NCBI RefSeq assembly: GCF_015709515.1
Contig: NZ_JADNQZ010000052.1
Span: 62,001 to 126,000 of the forward strand
Direction of reading: 5' to 3'
Source of the DNA: Methylocystis sp. H62
GTDB taxonomy: Bacteria; Pseudomonadota; Alphaproteobacteria; Rhizobiales; Beijerinckiaceae
Length of the DNA stretch: 64,000 nucleotides
The notes beneath the pieces were generated by a model. The model was not told where the DNA came from and did no database searches. It saw only the letters and a list, made by a program, of their open reading frames with translations. Shown piece by piece: positions 43,389-51,740 of this stretch. The stretch's first letter is position 1, and each line of letters starts with the position of its first letter. The position numbers were made by a program, and so were the translations under genes.

Positions 43389-44378
43389 TCAGTTTTCGGC
43401 TTTGAGGGGGCGCATCAGCAGCGCTTCGATGGCGCCGTCAACGCTCAGCCGCGCGGAAAGAATGGAATCGACGGCTTCAGCGATCGGCAACTCGACGTCA
43501 TGCGCGCGCGCCATTTCAACCAAGACACGCGCCGTAAAGGCGCCCTCCGCAAGCTTGCCATGCGTGGCGTCTTCCACCGACTTTCCCTGCCCCAGCGCTT
43601 CGCCGAGCGCAAAGTTGCGCGACTGCGCCGATCCGCAGGTGAGCACGAGATCGCCCAATCCGGAAAGCCCCATCAATGTTTCCTGGCGCGCGCCTAACGC
43701 GCGTCCGAGACGCATCAACTCGGCAAATCCGCGCGCAATGAGCGCCGCCTGCGCGCTCGCGCCGAGCCCACGGCCGTGGCTCATGCCAGCGGCGATGGCG
43801 AGAACATTTTTCGCGGCGCCGCCGATCTCGGCGCCGCGCACGTCGGTCGAGCGATAAAGCCGAAACGTCTTCGTCGAAAGCTCTTCACTCAAGCGCCGCG
43901 CCAGCGCTTCGTCATGCGCCGCGAGAGTCACCGCCGTCGGCAATTCTCTGCATACATCCGCCGCGAAGCTTGGTCCCGAGAGCACGGCGACATCGACGTG
44001 AGGCAGTTCTTCCTTTGCTACGTCGCTCAGGAACTTGCGCCGGTCGCGTTCAATGCCCTTGGCGCAAATCACAAAGGCGGCGCGCTCGCGCATATGCGGC
44101 CGCGCGGCGCGCGCGGTCATGCGGATCGCTTGTGCGGGCGTGACGGCGAGCACGATGTCCGCCTCACGTATGACGGAAATGTCGCTCGTCGGGGCGACGG
44201 CTGCGGCAAGCGGCAGACCCGGCAATCGGCGCGTGTTCTCGCGGTCGCGCGCCAGAGCTTCGGCGGACTGAGGGTCATGCGCCCATAAGGGCACCCGCGC
44301 GCGGCCTTGCGCGGCGACATTGGCGAGGGCGACGCCCCAAGCGCCGGCGCCGAGAACAGCGACAGTCGCGCGCGTCAT
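43389..44378 (-). CDS. gpsA: Glycerol-3-phosphate dehydrogenase (NAD(P)+)
   Basis: GpsA reduces dihydroxyacetone phosphate to glycerol-3-phosphate for phospholipid synthesis. The 329-residue form starts MTRATVAVLGAGAWGVALAN with the Rossmann GxGxxG loop. LSGPSFAADVCRELPTAV, GGAAKNVLAIAAGM (substrate lysine) and LSGLGDLVLTC complete the family signature. The frame is open to 44414; the chosen start overlaps the PLD-like gene's stop (ATGA), giving normal length. Confidence 0.95.
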   Translation of the reverse strand: MTRATVAVLGAGAWGVALANVAAQGRARVPLWAHDPQSAEALARDRENTRRLPGLPLAAAVAPTSDISVIREADIVLAVTPAQAIRMTARAARPHMRERAAFVICAKGIERDRRKFLSDVAKEELPHVDVAVLSGPSFAADVCRELPTAVTLAAHDEALARRLSEELSTKTFRLYRSTDVRGAEIGGAAKNVLAIAAGMSHGRGLGASAQAALIARGFAELMRLGRALGARQETLMGLSGLGDLVLTCGSAQSRNFALGEALGQGKSVEDATHGKLAEGAFTARVLVEMARAHDVELPIAEAVDSILSARLSVDGAIEALLMRPLKAEN

Positions 44379-44926
44379 CGCACGCCGATCCGCTGATTGT
44401 CCGGACGCGACCACAGCCTTTCAAAAGTCTGATGAAACCGCGCTGCGGCCTGTGGGCTCTCGATCACGATCAAATCATTGTCCTGATAGATTTCGCCGGA
44501 GACGCTGAAATTGGCGGAGCCGCTGCGCAAGACGCGACCGTCCACCTGATATGATTTCAGATGCATCAGATCGCGCGCGCGGCCCTTGCGGCGCACTTCG
44601 ACGTTCGGGGCGTCGGCGATTTCCTCGACCACAGACGCGCCGCGCCCCATTTCTTCGCCGTCGAGATAGATCCGCACCTTGACGCCGCGCATGGCCGCGC
44701 GGCCGAGCGCCGCCGTCAGAGATCGGTCGGTCAGAACATAGGCGGCCATATCGATCGAGCGGCGCGCGTCGTTGATCAGCCGCCCGTCGACCGCACCGAA
44801 ACCGTCGCCGGGCCCGTAGAACACGCGCACGCCTGCGAAGGTCGGCTCCTCTGCGAGGAGTCCGGCCGGCTGCGGCGTGGGCGCAAGCGTCATGGCCGCA
44901 AGCGCCGCAGAAAAAAGGAGCCGCAT
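44375..44926 (-). CDS. Exported phospholipase-D-like (single HKD) nuclease-family protein
   Basis: The 183-residue protein has an N-terminal signal peptide (about 1-25) and one PLD domain with a full HKD motif MHLKSYQVDGRVLRSGSANF (His122, Lys124, Asp129). A single HKD motif and this size match Nuc-type endonucleases, which act as dimers. The export signal suggests work in the periplasm on DNA or phospholipid. It lies between tsaD and gpsA, overlapping the latter by 4 bases. Confidence 0.88.
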   Translation of the reverse strand: MRLLFSAALAAMTLAPTPQPAGLLAEEPTFAGVRVFYGPGDGFGAVDGRLINDARRSIDMAAYVLTDRSLTAALGRAAMRGVKVRIYLDGEEMGRGASVVEEIADAPNVEVRRKGRARDLMHLKSYQVDGRVLRSGSANFSVSGEIYQDNDLIVIESPQAAARFHQTFERLWSRPDNQRIGVR

Positions 44927-44935
44927 CGAACCGCC

Positions 44936-46000
44936 CTAGGCCTTGCCGTGGTGTGATCGGCTCGGCGCGGCGTCGAGCGGCCATCGCGGCCGCGGCGCGA
45001 AGTCGAGGTCGTCGGTTAATCCGCGTTTTAAGCGCTCGAGACCGGTCCAGGCGATGATCGCGCCATTGTCGGCGCACAGCGCCGCCGGCGGCGAAATGAA
45101 ACGCAGCCCGCTTTCGGCGCAAAGCCGCATCAGCGCGCGGCGAATGGCGCCGTTGGCCGCGACTCCGCCGCCGATCACAAGGCCTTGCGGGGCTCGACCC
45201 TCGCCTGCCGTAAAGAGGCGCACGCCGGAGCGCACCCGGTCCACGATCACATCGACGATCGCAGCTTGGAAAGAGGCTGCAAGATCCCTGACGTCCTTTT
45301 CGCTCAGCGTCGGCAGTCTGAGAATTTCCTGCCGCACCGCGGTCTTGAGGCCTGAGAGGGAAAAGTCGGCCCCTTCCCGGCCAAGCATCGGGCGCGGAAA
45401 GTCGAATCGTCGCGCGTCGCCTTCAAGCGCGAGCTTCTCGATCTGCGGCCCCCCCGGATATGGCAGCTCCAGCATTTTGGCGACCTTGTCGAAGGCCTCG
45501 CCGGCAGCGTCGTCGACGGTGGAGCCCAGCCGGCGGTAGTCGCCGATGGCCTTCACCGCGACGATTTGCGTGTGCCCGCCGGAGATGAGGAGCGCCAGAA
45601 AAGGAAAGTCCAGGCGGTCGGTCAGACGCGCGGTCAGCGCGTGGGCTTCCAGGTGATTGACGGCGATGAAGGGTTTGCCCAAGGCAAGCGCCATGGCCTT
45701 GCCGGCCGTGAGGCCGACGAGAACGCCGCCGATCAGTCCCGGACCAGCCGCGGCGGCGATCCCATCAAGATCTTTCGCCTCGGTCTTGGCCCGCTCCAGC
45801 GCGCGTCTGATCAGCCTGTCGAGCACATCAATATGCGCCCGCGCCGCGATTTCCGGAACGACGCCGCCATAGGCGGCGTGGCGGGCGATTTGGCTCAACA
45901 CCTCATTGGAAAGGATCTCTCCGCCTTCGCCGCCCAGCCGCTCCGAGACGACCGCGACCGCAGTCTCATCGCAAGTGGTTTCAATGCCCAAAACGCGCAT
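44936..46000 (-). CDS. tsaD: tRNA N6-adenosine threonylcarbamoyltransferase
   Basis: TsaD transfers threonylcarbamoyl to A37 of ANN-reading tRNAs together with TsaB/TsaE. The 354-residue protein starts [18 protein letters not shown]. It has the metal-binding histidines in [30 protein letters not shown] and the nucleotide-binding segment [16 protein letters not shown]. Length is normal. The next genes on the same strand, the PLD-like gene and gpsA, follow with a 9-base gap and an overlap, so they form one run. Confidence 0.97.
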   Translation of the reverse strand: MRVLGIETTCDETAVAVVSERLGGEGGEILSNEVLSQIARHAAYGGVVPEIAARAHIDVLDRLIRRALERAKTEAKDLDGIAAAAGPGLIGGVLVGLTAGKAMALALGKPFIAVNHLEAHALTARLTDRLDFPFLALLISGGHTQIVAVKAIGDYRRLGSTVDDAAGEAFDKVAKMLELPYPGGPQIEKLALEGDARRFDFPRPMLGREGADFSLSGLKTAVRQEILRLPTLSEKDVRDLAASFQAAIVDVIVDRVRSGVRLFTAGEGRAPQGLVIGGGVAANGAIRRALMRLCAESGLRFISPPAALCADNGAIIAWTGLERLKRGLTDDLDFAPRPRWPLDAAPSRSHHGKA

Positions 46001-46356
46001 GCGAACTCCCTGCGCAGAAAGCCGCGCCGCTGAACTTCTCAGCGGCGGAACGGAGCTTATACCGCCGTACGGCGGGAAGTTGGAAAATTGTGATCGGAAA
46101 AGGGTTTACACCAATCATTCTTAGCTGTTTCGTCAAATTCACGTATAGTAATGCAGAGCTAAAGATCGTTCCATTAAATTTCTAAGAATTCGTTGGCGTC
46201 CCTCTTGACACGATCTCGATAGATACAAGTTGGCACTGCAGATCGTTGCTTCCCCGACGACGCCATATCTTGAGCTTTAAAGAGTTATGGCTAAGGCGAA
46301 GAGTAATTAGCGTCCAGGTTGAGGTTGCTGTCGGTCTAAACTGTATGGAGGTGAAA
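46001..46356. other. A+T-richer divergent intergenic region
   Basis: This 356-base gap between tsaD and the Gly/Tyr-rich protein gene is notably richer in A+T than the surroundings. It includes TTGACA at 46205-46210 without a well-placed -10 hexamer. GGAGGTGA at 46347-46354 is a near-perfect ribosome site for the downstream gene. No RNA gene was recognised, although the region is long enough for one. Confidence 0.45.
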
Positions 46357-46812
46357 ATGGCGTCGAACAAAATTAAGGCCTTGGCGTTTACGTCCGCGAT
46401 TGCAATGACGGCCGTGATCGGCTCCACGAGCATCGCCGAGGCGAGGCATTACTGCCGCGCCCATTACGGCTGGCATCGACACTGCGGCGGAACCAACTGG
46501 GGTTACGCGCGTCCGGTGCGCACCTATTGGGGTTACGCGGCGCGGCCCACCTATTGGGGTTCGTCGTATCGTCCGATGCGCTACTCCCGCTGCTACCGTC
46601 CGGGCTATTATGGCTATGGCGGCGCCAGCTATTATGGCTCCGCTTGGCCGACCTATGGCAGCTCGTATGGTTGGGGCGGCAGCCCGGGCTATTACGGCTA
46701 TGGCGGCGGTGGCCTGCTTGGCGCAGGATTGGGCGGTCTCGGCGCCGGCGTTGGCGCGGGCATTGGCCTCGGCGCGGGTCTCGGAAGCGGCCTGTTTGGT
46801 GGTTGGTGGTGA
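46357..46812 (+). CDS. Secreted Gly/Tyr/Trp-rich low-complexity protein
   Basis: The 151-residue protein has a signal peptide (about 1-28, ending STSIAEA) and a mature part of short aromatic repeats: TYWGYAARP, TYWGSSYRP, RPGYYGYGG and SPGYYGYGG. A long GAGLGGLGAGVGAG-like glycine/alanine stretch follows and the end is FGGWW. No enzyme domain is recognised. Such composition is seen in small surface or envelope proteins. The GGAGGTGA ribosome site and a strong downstream terminator suggest high, monocistronic expression. Confidence 0.82.
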   Translation: MASNKIKALAFTSAIAMTAVIGSTSIAEARHYCRAHYGWHRHCGGTNWGYARPVRTYWGYAARPTYWGSSYRPMRYSRCYRPGYYGYGGASYYGSAWPTYGSSYGWGGSPGYYGYGGGGLLGAGLGGLGAGVGAGIGLGAGLGSGLFGGWW

Positions 46813-46859
46813 TCAGTTTAGCAATCTGCCGGGCCGCGTAGAGTTCGCCCGCGGAGCTA

Positions 46860-46899
46860 AAAAAGAGCGTCCGCTCCGACGAGCGGACGCTCGCTTTTT
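46860..46899 (+). terminator. Strong bidirectional intrinsic terminator
   Basis: A perfect 12-base stem (GAGCGTCCGCTC at 46865-46876, GAGCGGACGCTC at 46881-46892) with a 4-base loop is preceded by an A-run and followed by GCTTTTT. It ends the Gly/Tyr-rich gene's transcript and separates it from hemC. Confidence 0.93.
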
Positions 46900-46979
46900 G
46901 AGGAGTTCCGTCGCCGCGCTCGTTCCGCTTGCGCCTCGCGCGTTCCCGCCTATAGTCGCGCGGATAACGGCGGCGGATA

Positions 46980-47909
46980 ATGACATCTCCCCCTTCCCTT
47001 TGCATTGGAACGCGCGGCAGTCCGCTTGCGCTCGCGCAGACGCACATGGTCCGCGACTCGCTGATGCGCGCCCACGGCGGAAGCGAAGCGGATTTCCCGA
47101 TCGAGATCATTCGCACGACGGGCGACCAGATCCAGGATCGGCCTCTGTCTGAATCCGGAGGCAAAGGGCTTTTCACCAAAGAGCTCGATTCAGCGCTCAT
47201 CGCGGGGGCGATTGACCTCGCCGTGCATTCCTCGAAGGACCTGCCGACGCATTTGCCGAGCGAAATCGTCATCGCCGGCTACCTGCCGCGAGAGGATGCG
47301 CGCGACGCCTGGATAGCGCGCGGCGGTCTCGCGCTCGATGCGCTTCCCCCGGGCGCCGTCGTCGGAACCGCTTCGCTGCGCCGCGCCGCGCAAGTCAAGC
47401 GCCGGCGTCCAGATCTGGTGACGACGCTGCTTCGCGGCAATGTCGAGACTCGTCTGAAGAAAGTCGAGAATGGGGAGATCGACGCGACCCTCCTCGCGCT
47501 CGCGGGCTTGAAGCGGCTGGGTCTCGCCGACCGCGCGACGTCGCTGCTTTCCTTGGACGAGTTCCCCCCCGCTTGCGGACAGGGCGCAATCGGCCTCACG
47601 CGGCGGGCCGGCGACGACGCCACGCGCGATCTGCTGGCGCCGCTCTTCGACGAAGCGACCGGCTTCGCGCTCGCCGCCGAGCGCGCGTTCCTCACGGCGC
47701 TTGACGGCTCCTGCCGCACGCCGATCGCCGGCCATGCGCAGGTTCGTGGCGCCGAATTATCGTTCGTCGGCGAAGTCCTGAGAGCCGACGGCGCGGAAGC
47801 CTATGTCGTGCGCCGCCGAGGCCTCGCCATCGACGCCGCGCTGATCGGCGCCGCCGCCGGCAAGGAAATCCTGCTGCGCCTGCCGCATGGCGTCGCGGGG
47901 CTTATGTGA
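46980..47909 (+). CDS. hemC: Porphobilinogen deaminase (hydroxymethylbilane synthase)
   Basis: HemC joins four porphobilinogens into hydroxymethylbilane in tetrapyrrole synthesis. The 309-residue protein has IGTRGSPLALAQTHMVRD, VHSSKDLPTHLP, GTASLRRAAQ and the dipyrromethane-cofactor cysteine in LDGSCRTPIAGHA. Length is normal. Its stop overlaps the GTG start of hemD (47906-47909). Confidence 0.97.
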   Translation: MTSPPSLCIGTRGSPLALAQTHMVRDSLMRAHGGSEADFPIEIIRTTGDQIQDRPLSESGGKGLFTKELDSALIAGAIDLAVHSSKDLPTHLPSEIVIAGYLPREDARDAWIARGGLALDALPPGAVVGTASLRRAAQVKRRRPDLVTTLLRGNVETRLKKVENGEIDATLLALAGLKRLGLADRATSLLSLDEFPPACGQGAIGLTRRAGDDATRDLLAPLFDEATGFALAAERAFLTALDGSCRTPIAGHAQVRGAELSFVGEVLRADGAEAYVVRRRGLAIDAALIGAAAGKEILLRLPHGVAGLM

Positions 47910-48622
47910 ATCTTGTTCTGGTGCTGCGCGCGGCCGAAGACGCCGCGCGCACGGCGGGCAAGCTGCAGGCGCTGGAGTGTGCAGCCGTGCTCTCGCCGGT
48001 GCTGGAGTTCGCGGCCACGGATGCTGTCATTCCCCCTGGGGATTATGACGCCGTCATCGTGACCAGCGCGAAAGGCGTCGAGTTCGCAGGCGATGCACGC
48101 CAGCTCGGCGCGGCGCCGCTGCACGCTGTTGGCGAGAAAACCGCCGAAGCGGCGCGCGCGCTTGGCTTCCACCCAGATATTGTCGCCGGGAGCGCCGAGG
48201 CCATTCTTCCGCATCTTCTCGAACGCTACCAGCGTCCGACGCATTTCCTTTATCTTGCCGGGCGCGACAGACAGCCGATTCTGGAGGCGGGCCTGCGCGC
48301 CGCGGGCCACAAGGTCCACACGGTCGAAGTTTACGAAGCGCGGGCGGCTCAATCGCTGACCGCCGAGGCCTTAGCCGCCATCCCCGCGCGGCGCGTCACC
48401 GCCGCCCTGCACTATTCCCGGCGCAGCGTGGATATCTTCCTGCAGCTCGCGCAGGCCGCCAGCGTCGCCGATGCGTTACGCGACATGACACATGTCGCGC
48501 TGTCGGAACATGTCGCGGCGCCGCTTCGACGCATCGGCTTGGCGACGCTCGTCGCGGCAAAGCCGGACGAAGAACATCTTCTGTCGCTTCTATCGACTCA
48601 GCTGCGCAAGAAAACGCCCTGA
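47906..48622 (+). CDS. hemD: Uroporphyrinogen-III synthase
   Basis: HemD closes hydroxymethylbilane to uroporphyrinogen III. The 238-residue protein is divergent, as usual for the family, but has the conserved patterns YDAVIVTSAKGVEF, YLAGRDRQPILEAGLRAAG and VEVYEARAA. The position directly after hemC, with a GTG start overlapping the hemC stop, supports the call. The last 25 bases overlap the convergent serine hydrolase gene. Confidence 0.92.
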   Translation: MNLVLVLRAAEDAARTAGKLQALECAAVLSPVLEFAATDAVIPPGDYDAVIVTSAKGVEFAGDARQLGAAPLHAVGEKTAEAARALGFHPDIVAGSAEAILPHLLERYQRPTHFLYLAGRDRQPILEAGLRAAGHKVHTVEVYEARAAQSLTAEALAAIPARRVTAALHYSRRSVDIFLQLAQAASVADALRDMTHVALSEHVAAPLRRIGLATLVAAKPDEEHLLSLLSTQLRKKTP

Positions 48623-50145
48623 CCGTTCGCGTTGAAATAGTCGATGACGACAGAGATCGCCTTTTCGCCGCTACGAGAAAACCTTACCGGACTGACTCCG
48701 CAGGCGTTTTCTCCCGGAGGCTGAAAGGTGAAAATGTCGCCTGAATAGTGACGCAGCGGATAGGGCGTTGGGATCGGGCCCAGCGTCAGCGAAAGCCCGT
48801 CGGCCGTTTCGACGACCCCGATGGGTCCGTAAAGCTCATTGCGGTAGGCGCCGACATATGTCGCGCGCGACGCGCGCGCCGGCGCGCTGGCGAGCGGTTT
48901 TGCGTAATCGGCGTCCCGACCGTATGTGGGGACCGCCATCTGCGCAAAAGCCTCGCCAAAGAGCGCGAACCAGTCCCGTTCGATCTTCCCCGTCAAGACG
49001 ATATCGAGGAAGCTGCGGCAGATGGTTTCTGGCGCGCCGACCGGCGCGGAATTGCTGAGCACGACAATGCCGAACCGCTCCGCCGGCATGACATAGACGC
49101 AGGTCGAAGCGCCAAGAGAGAATGCGCCCGAGTGACTCCAGCGCACCCGCGCCGGACCGCCATAGTCGATGTCCCAACCCAGGCCGTAAAAGGTTGGTCC
49201 GCGCATCGGGTCATGGGCCGGTCCCGTGGCGATCTGCGGGAAATGCGTGTCCGCGAGCGCCTCCGGCTTGATGATCTCGCGGCCGTCGAGGGCGCCGCGT
49301 CCGAGCTGCATTCTTACCCATGTCGCCATGTCGCGCGCCGACGCCGACGCGCCGCCCGCCGGCGCCTGCGCGTCGGGATTTCGCTGTTCGCCGACCACCC
49401 ATCTGTCGCCGCGACGGACATGGCCGAATGCGCGGTTCCTGCGCGCGGCGAAATCGGCGTGGCGCGAACTGGCGTTCGCCATGCCAAGCGGCCTGTAGAG
49501 ATGTTCGTCGCAAATATCTTCCCAGGACTTGCCTGCAGCTTTCGCCGCCGCGAAACCCGCCGCCGAAAACCCCATATTGTTGTATGCGTAGTGCGTGCGA
49601 AAGCTGGTGTCCGGTTTGATGAAGCGCAGCCGGCGAATGATTTCGTTGCGGCCATAGCCGATGTCTTCGACAAGGTCGCCGGCATGGTCGGGAAGTCCGC
49701 TGCGATGGCAGAACATGTCGCGCAGCGTGATCTCGCGCGTGACCCACGGATCGCTCATCGCGAAATCCGGCAGGCTTCGCACGATCGGATGATCCCACGA
49801 AACAACGCCTTCTCCGACAAGGCTCGCGACAGCCGTCGTGGAGAGTGGTTTGGAAAGCGAAGCGAGCTGGAAGACCGTGTCGGCGTCGACGCGTTCGGCC
49901 GCGCCGGCGCGGCGCACGCCGAATCCTTTCAAATAGAGCACGCGGTCGGGCGAAACGACGGCGACCGACATTCCCGGCACGCCGGTTTTTTTCATTACAT
50001 CGACGACGAGCCCGTTGAGTTCATTCAGATGTTTTTGGGTCGGCTCGCGAAGGGGCGACGGTTTGGAATTGGCCTTGGCGAGCGCTGTGGGGGACAGCAA
50101 GCCGAACCCTGACGCAAGCAGCGCGGATCGTCTCGTGAAAGGCAT
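48598..50145 (-). CDS. Exported serine hydrolase (beta-lactamase/class C-like)
   Basis: The 515-residue protein has a Tat-like signal (MPFTRRSALLASGFGLLSPT) and a class C beta-lactamase fold with SLSK at 96-99 (SxxK), YAYNNMGFS (YxN) and HSGAFSLG in place of the KTG box. A C-terminal DUF3471-like domain follows (about 415-515). Such proteins are esterases, D-aminopeptidases or PBP-like enzymes rather than proven beta-lactamases. The start at 50145 is preferred over 50178 for the signal peptide. It lies 43 bases after cysG on the same strand. Confidence 0.9.
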   Translation of the reverse strand: MPFTRRSALLASGFGLLSPTALAKANSKPSPLREPTQKHLNELNGLVVDVMKKTGVPGMSVAVVSPDRVLYLKGFGVRRAGAAERVDADTVFQLASLSKPLSTTAVASLVGEGVVSWDHPIVRSLPDFAMSDPWVTREITLRDMFCHRSGLPDHAGDLVEDIGYGRNEIIRRLRFIKPDTSFRTHYAYNNMGFSAAGFAAAKAAGKSWEDICDEHLYRPLGMANASSRHADFAARRNRAFGHVRRGDRWVVGEQRNPDAQAPAGGASASARDMATWVRMQLGRGALDGREIIKPEALADTHFPQIATGPAHDPMRGPTFYGLGWDIDYGGPARVRWSHSGAFSLGASTCVYVMPAERFGIVVLSNSAPVGAPETICRSFLDIVLTGKIERDWFALFGEAFAQMAVPTYGRDADYAKPLASAPARASRATYVGAYRNELYGPIGVVETADGLSLTLGPIPTPYPLRHYSGDIFTFQPPGENACGVSPVRFSRSGEKAISVVIDYFNANGQGVFLRS

Positions 50146-50188
50146 ATTGGCTCTCCGCTCGCGCTTCTTGCGCAACAATAGCGCTGAA

Positions 50189-51598
50189 TCAATTCTCCGC
50201 CAGCGCCCAGCCGATCAGCACCATCACCGGCCCTACAATAGTCTGGCCCGCCACTCGTGAAGGCAGATCCGAAATCGTGCCCTTGACCACCCGCTCGTGC
50301 GGCGTGGACGCGCGTTCAATGAGGAAGGCTGGCGTATCATGCGACATGCCCTCCTGCAGCAGACGACGCGACAATTCCGGCAGCGTGCGGTTGCCCATAT
50401 AGACGGCCGTCGTGGCGCGTTCGTCGGCGAGCGCGCCCCAATCGAAGTCTTCGGGAAATTCGCCGTCCTTCGTGTGTGCGGTGATGAATTGCAGACGCCG
50501 CGCCGTCTCCCGGCTGGTCAGCGATGCGCCGATCGCAGCGCCGCCGGCGCAGGCGGCGGTCACGCCGGGCACGATCTCTATGGAGAAGCCTGCTTCGCGC
50601 AGCGCGGCGATTTCCTCATTGGCGCGGCCGAAGATGAGCGGGTCTCCGCCTTTCAGCCGCACGACATTCTTGCCCTCGCGCGCGAGCTGGACAAGCAGAG
50701 CGCTGATTTCTTCCTGGCGCACCGAGGGCGCGTAGCCGCGCTTTCCGACGTTGATGCGGGTCGCTTCACGGCGGGCGAGATCGAGAATGCTGGCCGGAAC
50801 GAGGTCATCGAAGAGCACGACGTCGGCGCCGGCGAGCGCGCGCATGCCCTTCAGCGTCAGCAGCTCCGGATCGCCGGGCCCTGCCCCGACGAGCGTGACG
50901 CGTCCGCGCGCCGTGGCCTCGGCGCCGGCGCGCGCCTCTTCGATGAGCGCCGCGCGGTCGTCCTCTTGCGGCGCGCGCTCGATGTCGCGGAAGGCGAGCC
51001 GCGTGAAGCGCCGCCAGAAATCGCGCCGGGCCAGAAAATCGAGACCAGACGCGCGCACGAACGGCCGCCAGGCCTGTGCCGCGCGCGCCCAGGCCTGAAA
51101 CGTCGCTGGCACTAGCGTCTCGATTCGGCCGCGCACCGCCTGGGCGAAAACCGGCGATGCGCCGCCCGTCGAAACGCCGATCACGAGCGGTGAGCGATTG
51201 ACGATGGCGCCCATGATGAAGTCGCTGAACGCAGGCCGATCGGCAAGATTAAGCGGCACCCCGGCCGCGCGCGCCCACTCGTGGGCCTGACGCGCGAGCG
51301 AATCGTCCTCGATCGCGCCGAGCGCCATCGCCGCGCCGGCAAAATCTTCCGGCGCGACGGCGCGCGCGTATATGGAGACATTGTCGCGCGCCGCTCCGAT
51401 CTCGCGAAGCTTGTCACAGGGCGCAGGCGCAAAAACGTCGACCAGCGCGCCGGTCGCCGCGGCCAAATCGACCTTCCAGGCCGCCGCTTCGCCGCCGCCG
51501 ACGACGAGCACGCGACGCCCGGCAAGGGCGTAGAACACCGGCAGAGTCGCCAGCGGCTGCATCAGATCGGCGGATATTTCGTCGGGCTTGCGGGTCAC
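50189..51598 (-). CDS. cysG: Siroheme synthase CysG (multifunctional)
   Basis: CysG converts uroporphyrinogen III to siroheme with its methyltransferase, dehydrogenase and ferrochelatase activities. The 469-residue protein has an N-terminal NAD-binding domain (ALAGRRVLVVGGGEAAAWKV) and a C-terminal SUMT domain (TLVGAGPGDPELLTLKGMRAL, RLKGGDPLIFGRANEEI and GVTAACAGGAAIGASLTSRE). Siroheme serves sulfite and nitrite reductases. Its position near hemC/hemD fits shared tetrapyrrole supply, although it is on the other strand. Confidence 0.96.
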   Translation of the reverse strand: MTRKPDEISADLMQPLATLPVFYALAGRRVLVVGGGEAAAWKVDLAAATGALVDVFAPAPCDKLREIGAARDNVSIYARAVAPEDFAGAAMALGAIEDDSLARQAHEWARAAGVPLNLADRPAFSDFIMGAIVNRSPLVIGVSTGGASPVFAQAVRGRIETLVPATFQAWARAAQAWRPFVRASGLDFLARRDFWRRFTRLAFRDIERAPQEDDRAALIEEARAGAEATARGRVTLVGAGPGDPELLTLKGMRALAGADVVLFDDLVPASILDLARREATRINVGKRGYAPSVRQEEISALLVQLAREGKNVVRLKGGDPLIFGRANEEIAALREAGFSIEIVPGVTAACAGGAAIGASLTSRETARRLQFITAHTKDGEFPEDFDWGALADERATTAVYMGNRTLPELSRRLLQEGMSHDTPAFLIERASTPHERVVKGTISDLPSRVAGQTIVGPVMVLIGWALAEN

Positions 51599-51740
51599 GG
51601 CGCCCTAGGTGCAGGACCAGCGGGCGCGGCGCAAGAGCTTTAACCCGGCGCCGCACGTTTGCGCGGCGTCGAGTTACGGATTTCACAGGCCCCAAAGCCG
51701 GCCATGCAAGCCAATCCGCGGGCCGACGATGTTTCGCCGG

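Noticed and set aside
46388-47272. Minus-strand frame opposite the Gly/Tyr-rich gene and hemC
   Set aside because: It is a shadow of two better supported genes and crosses a strong terminator.
48598-50145. Serine hydrolase read as an antibiotic-resistance beta-lactamase
   Set aside because: The fold is shared by esterases and peptidases, the KTG box is replaced by HSG, and a C-terminal extra domain is present. Resistance cannot be inferred.
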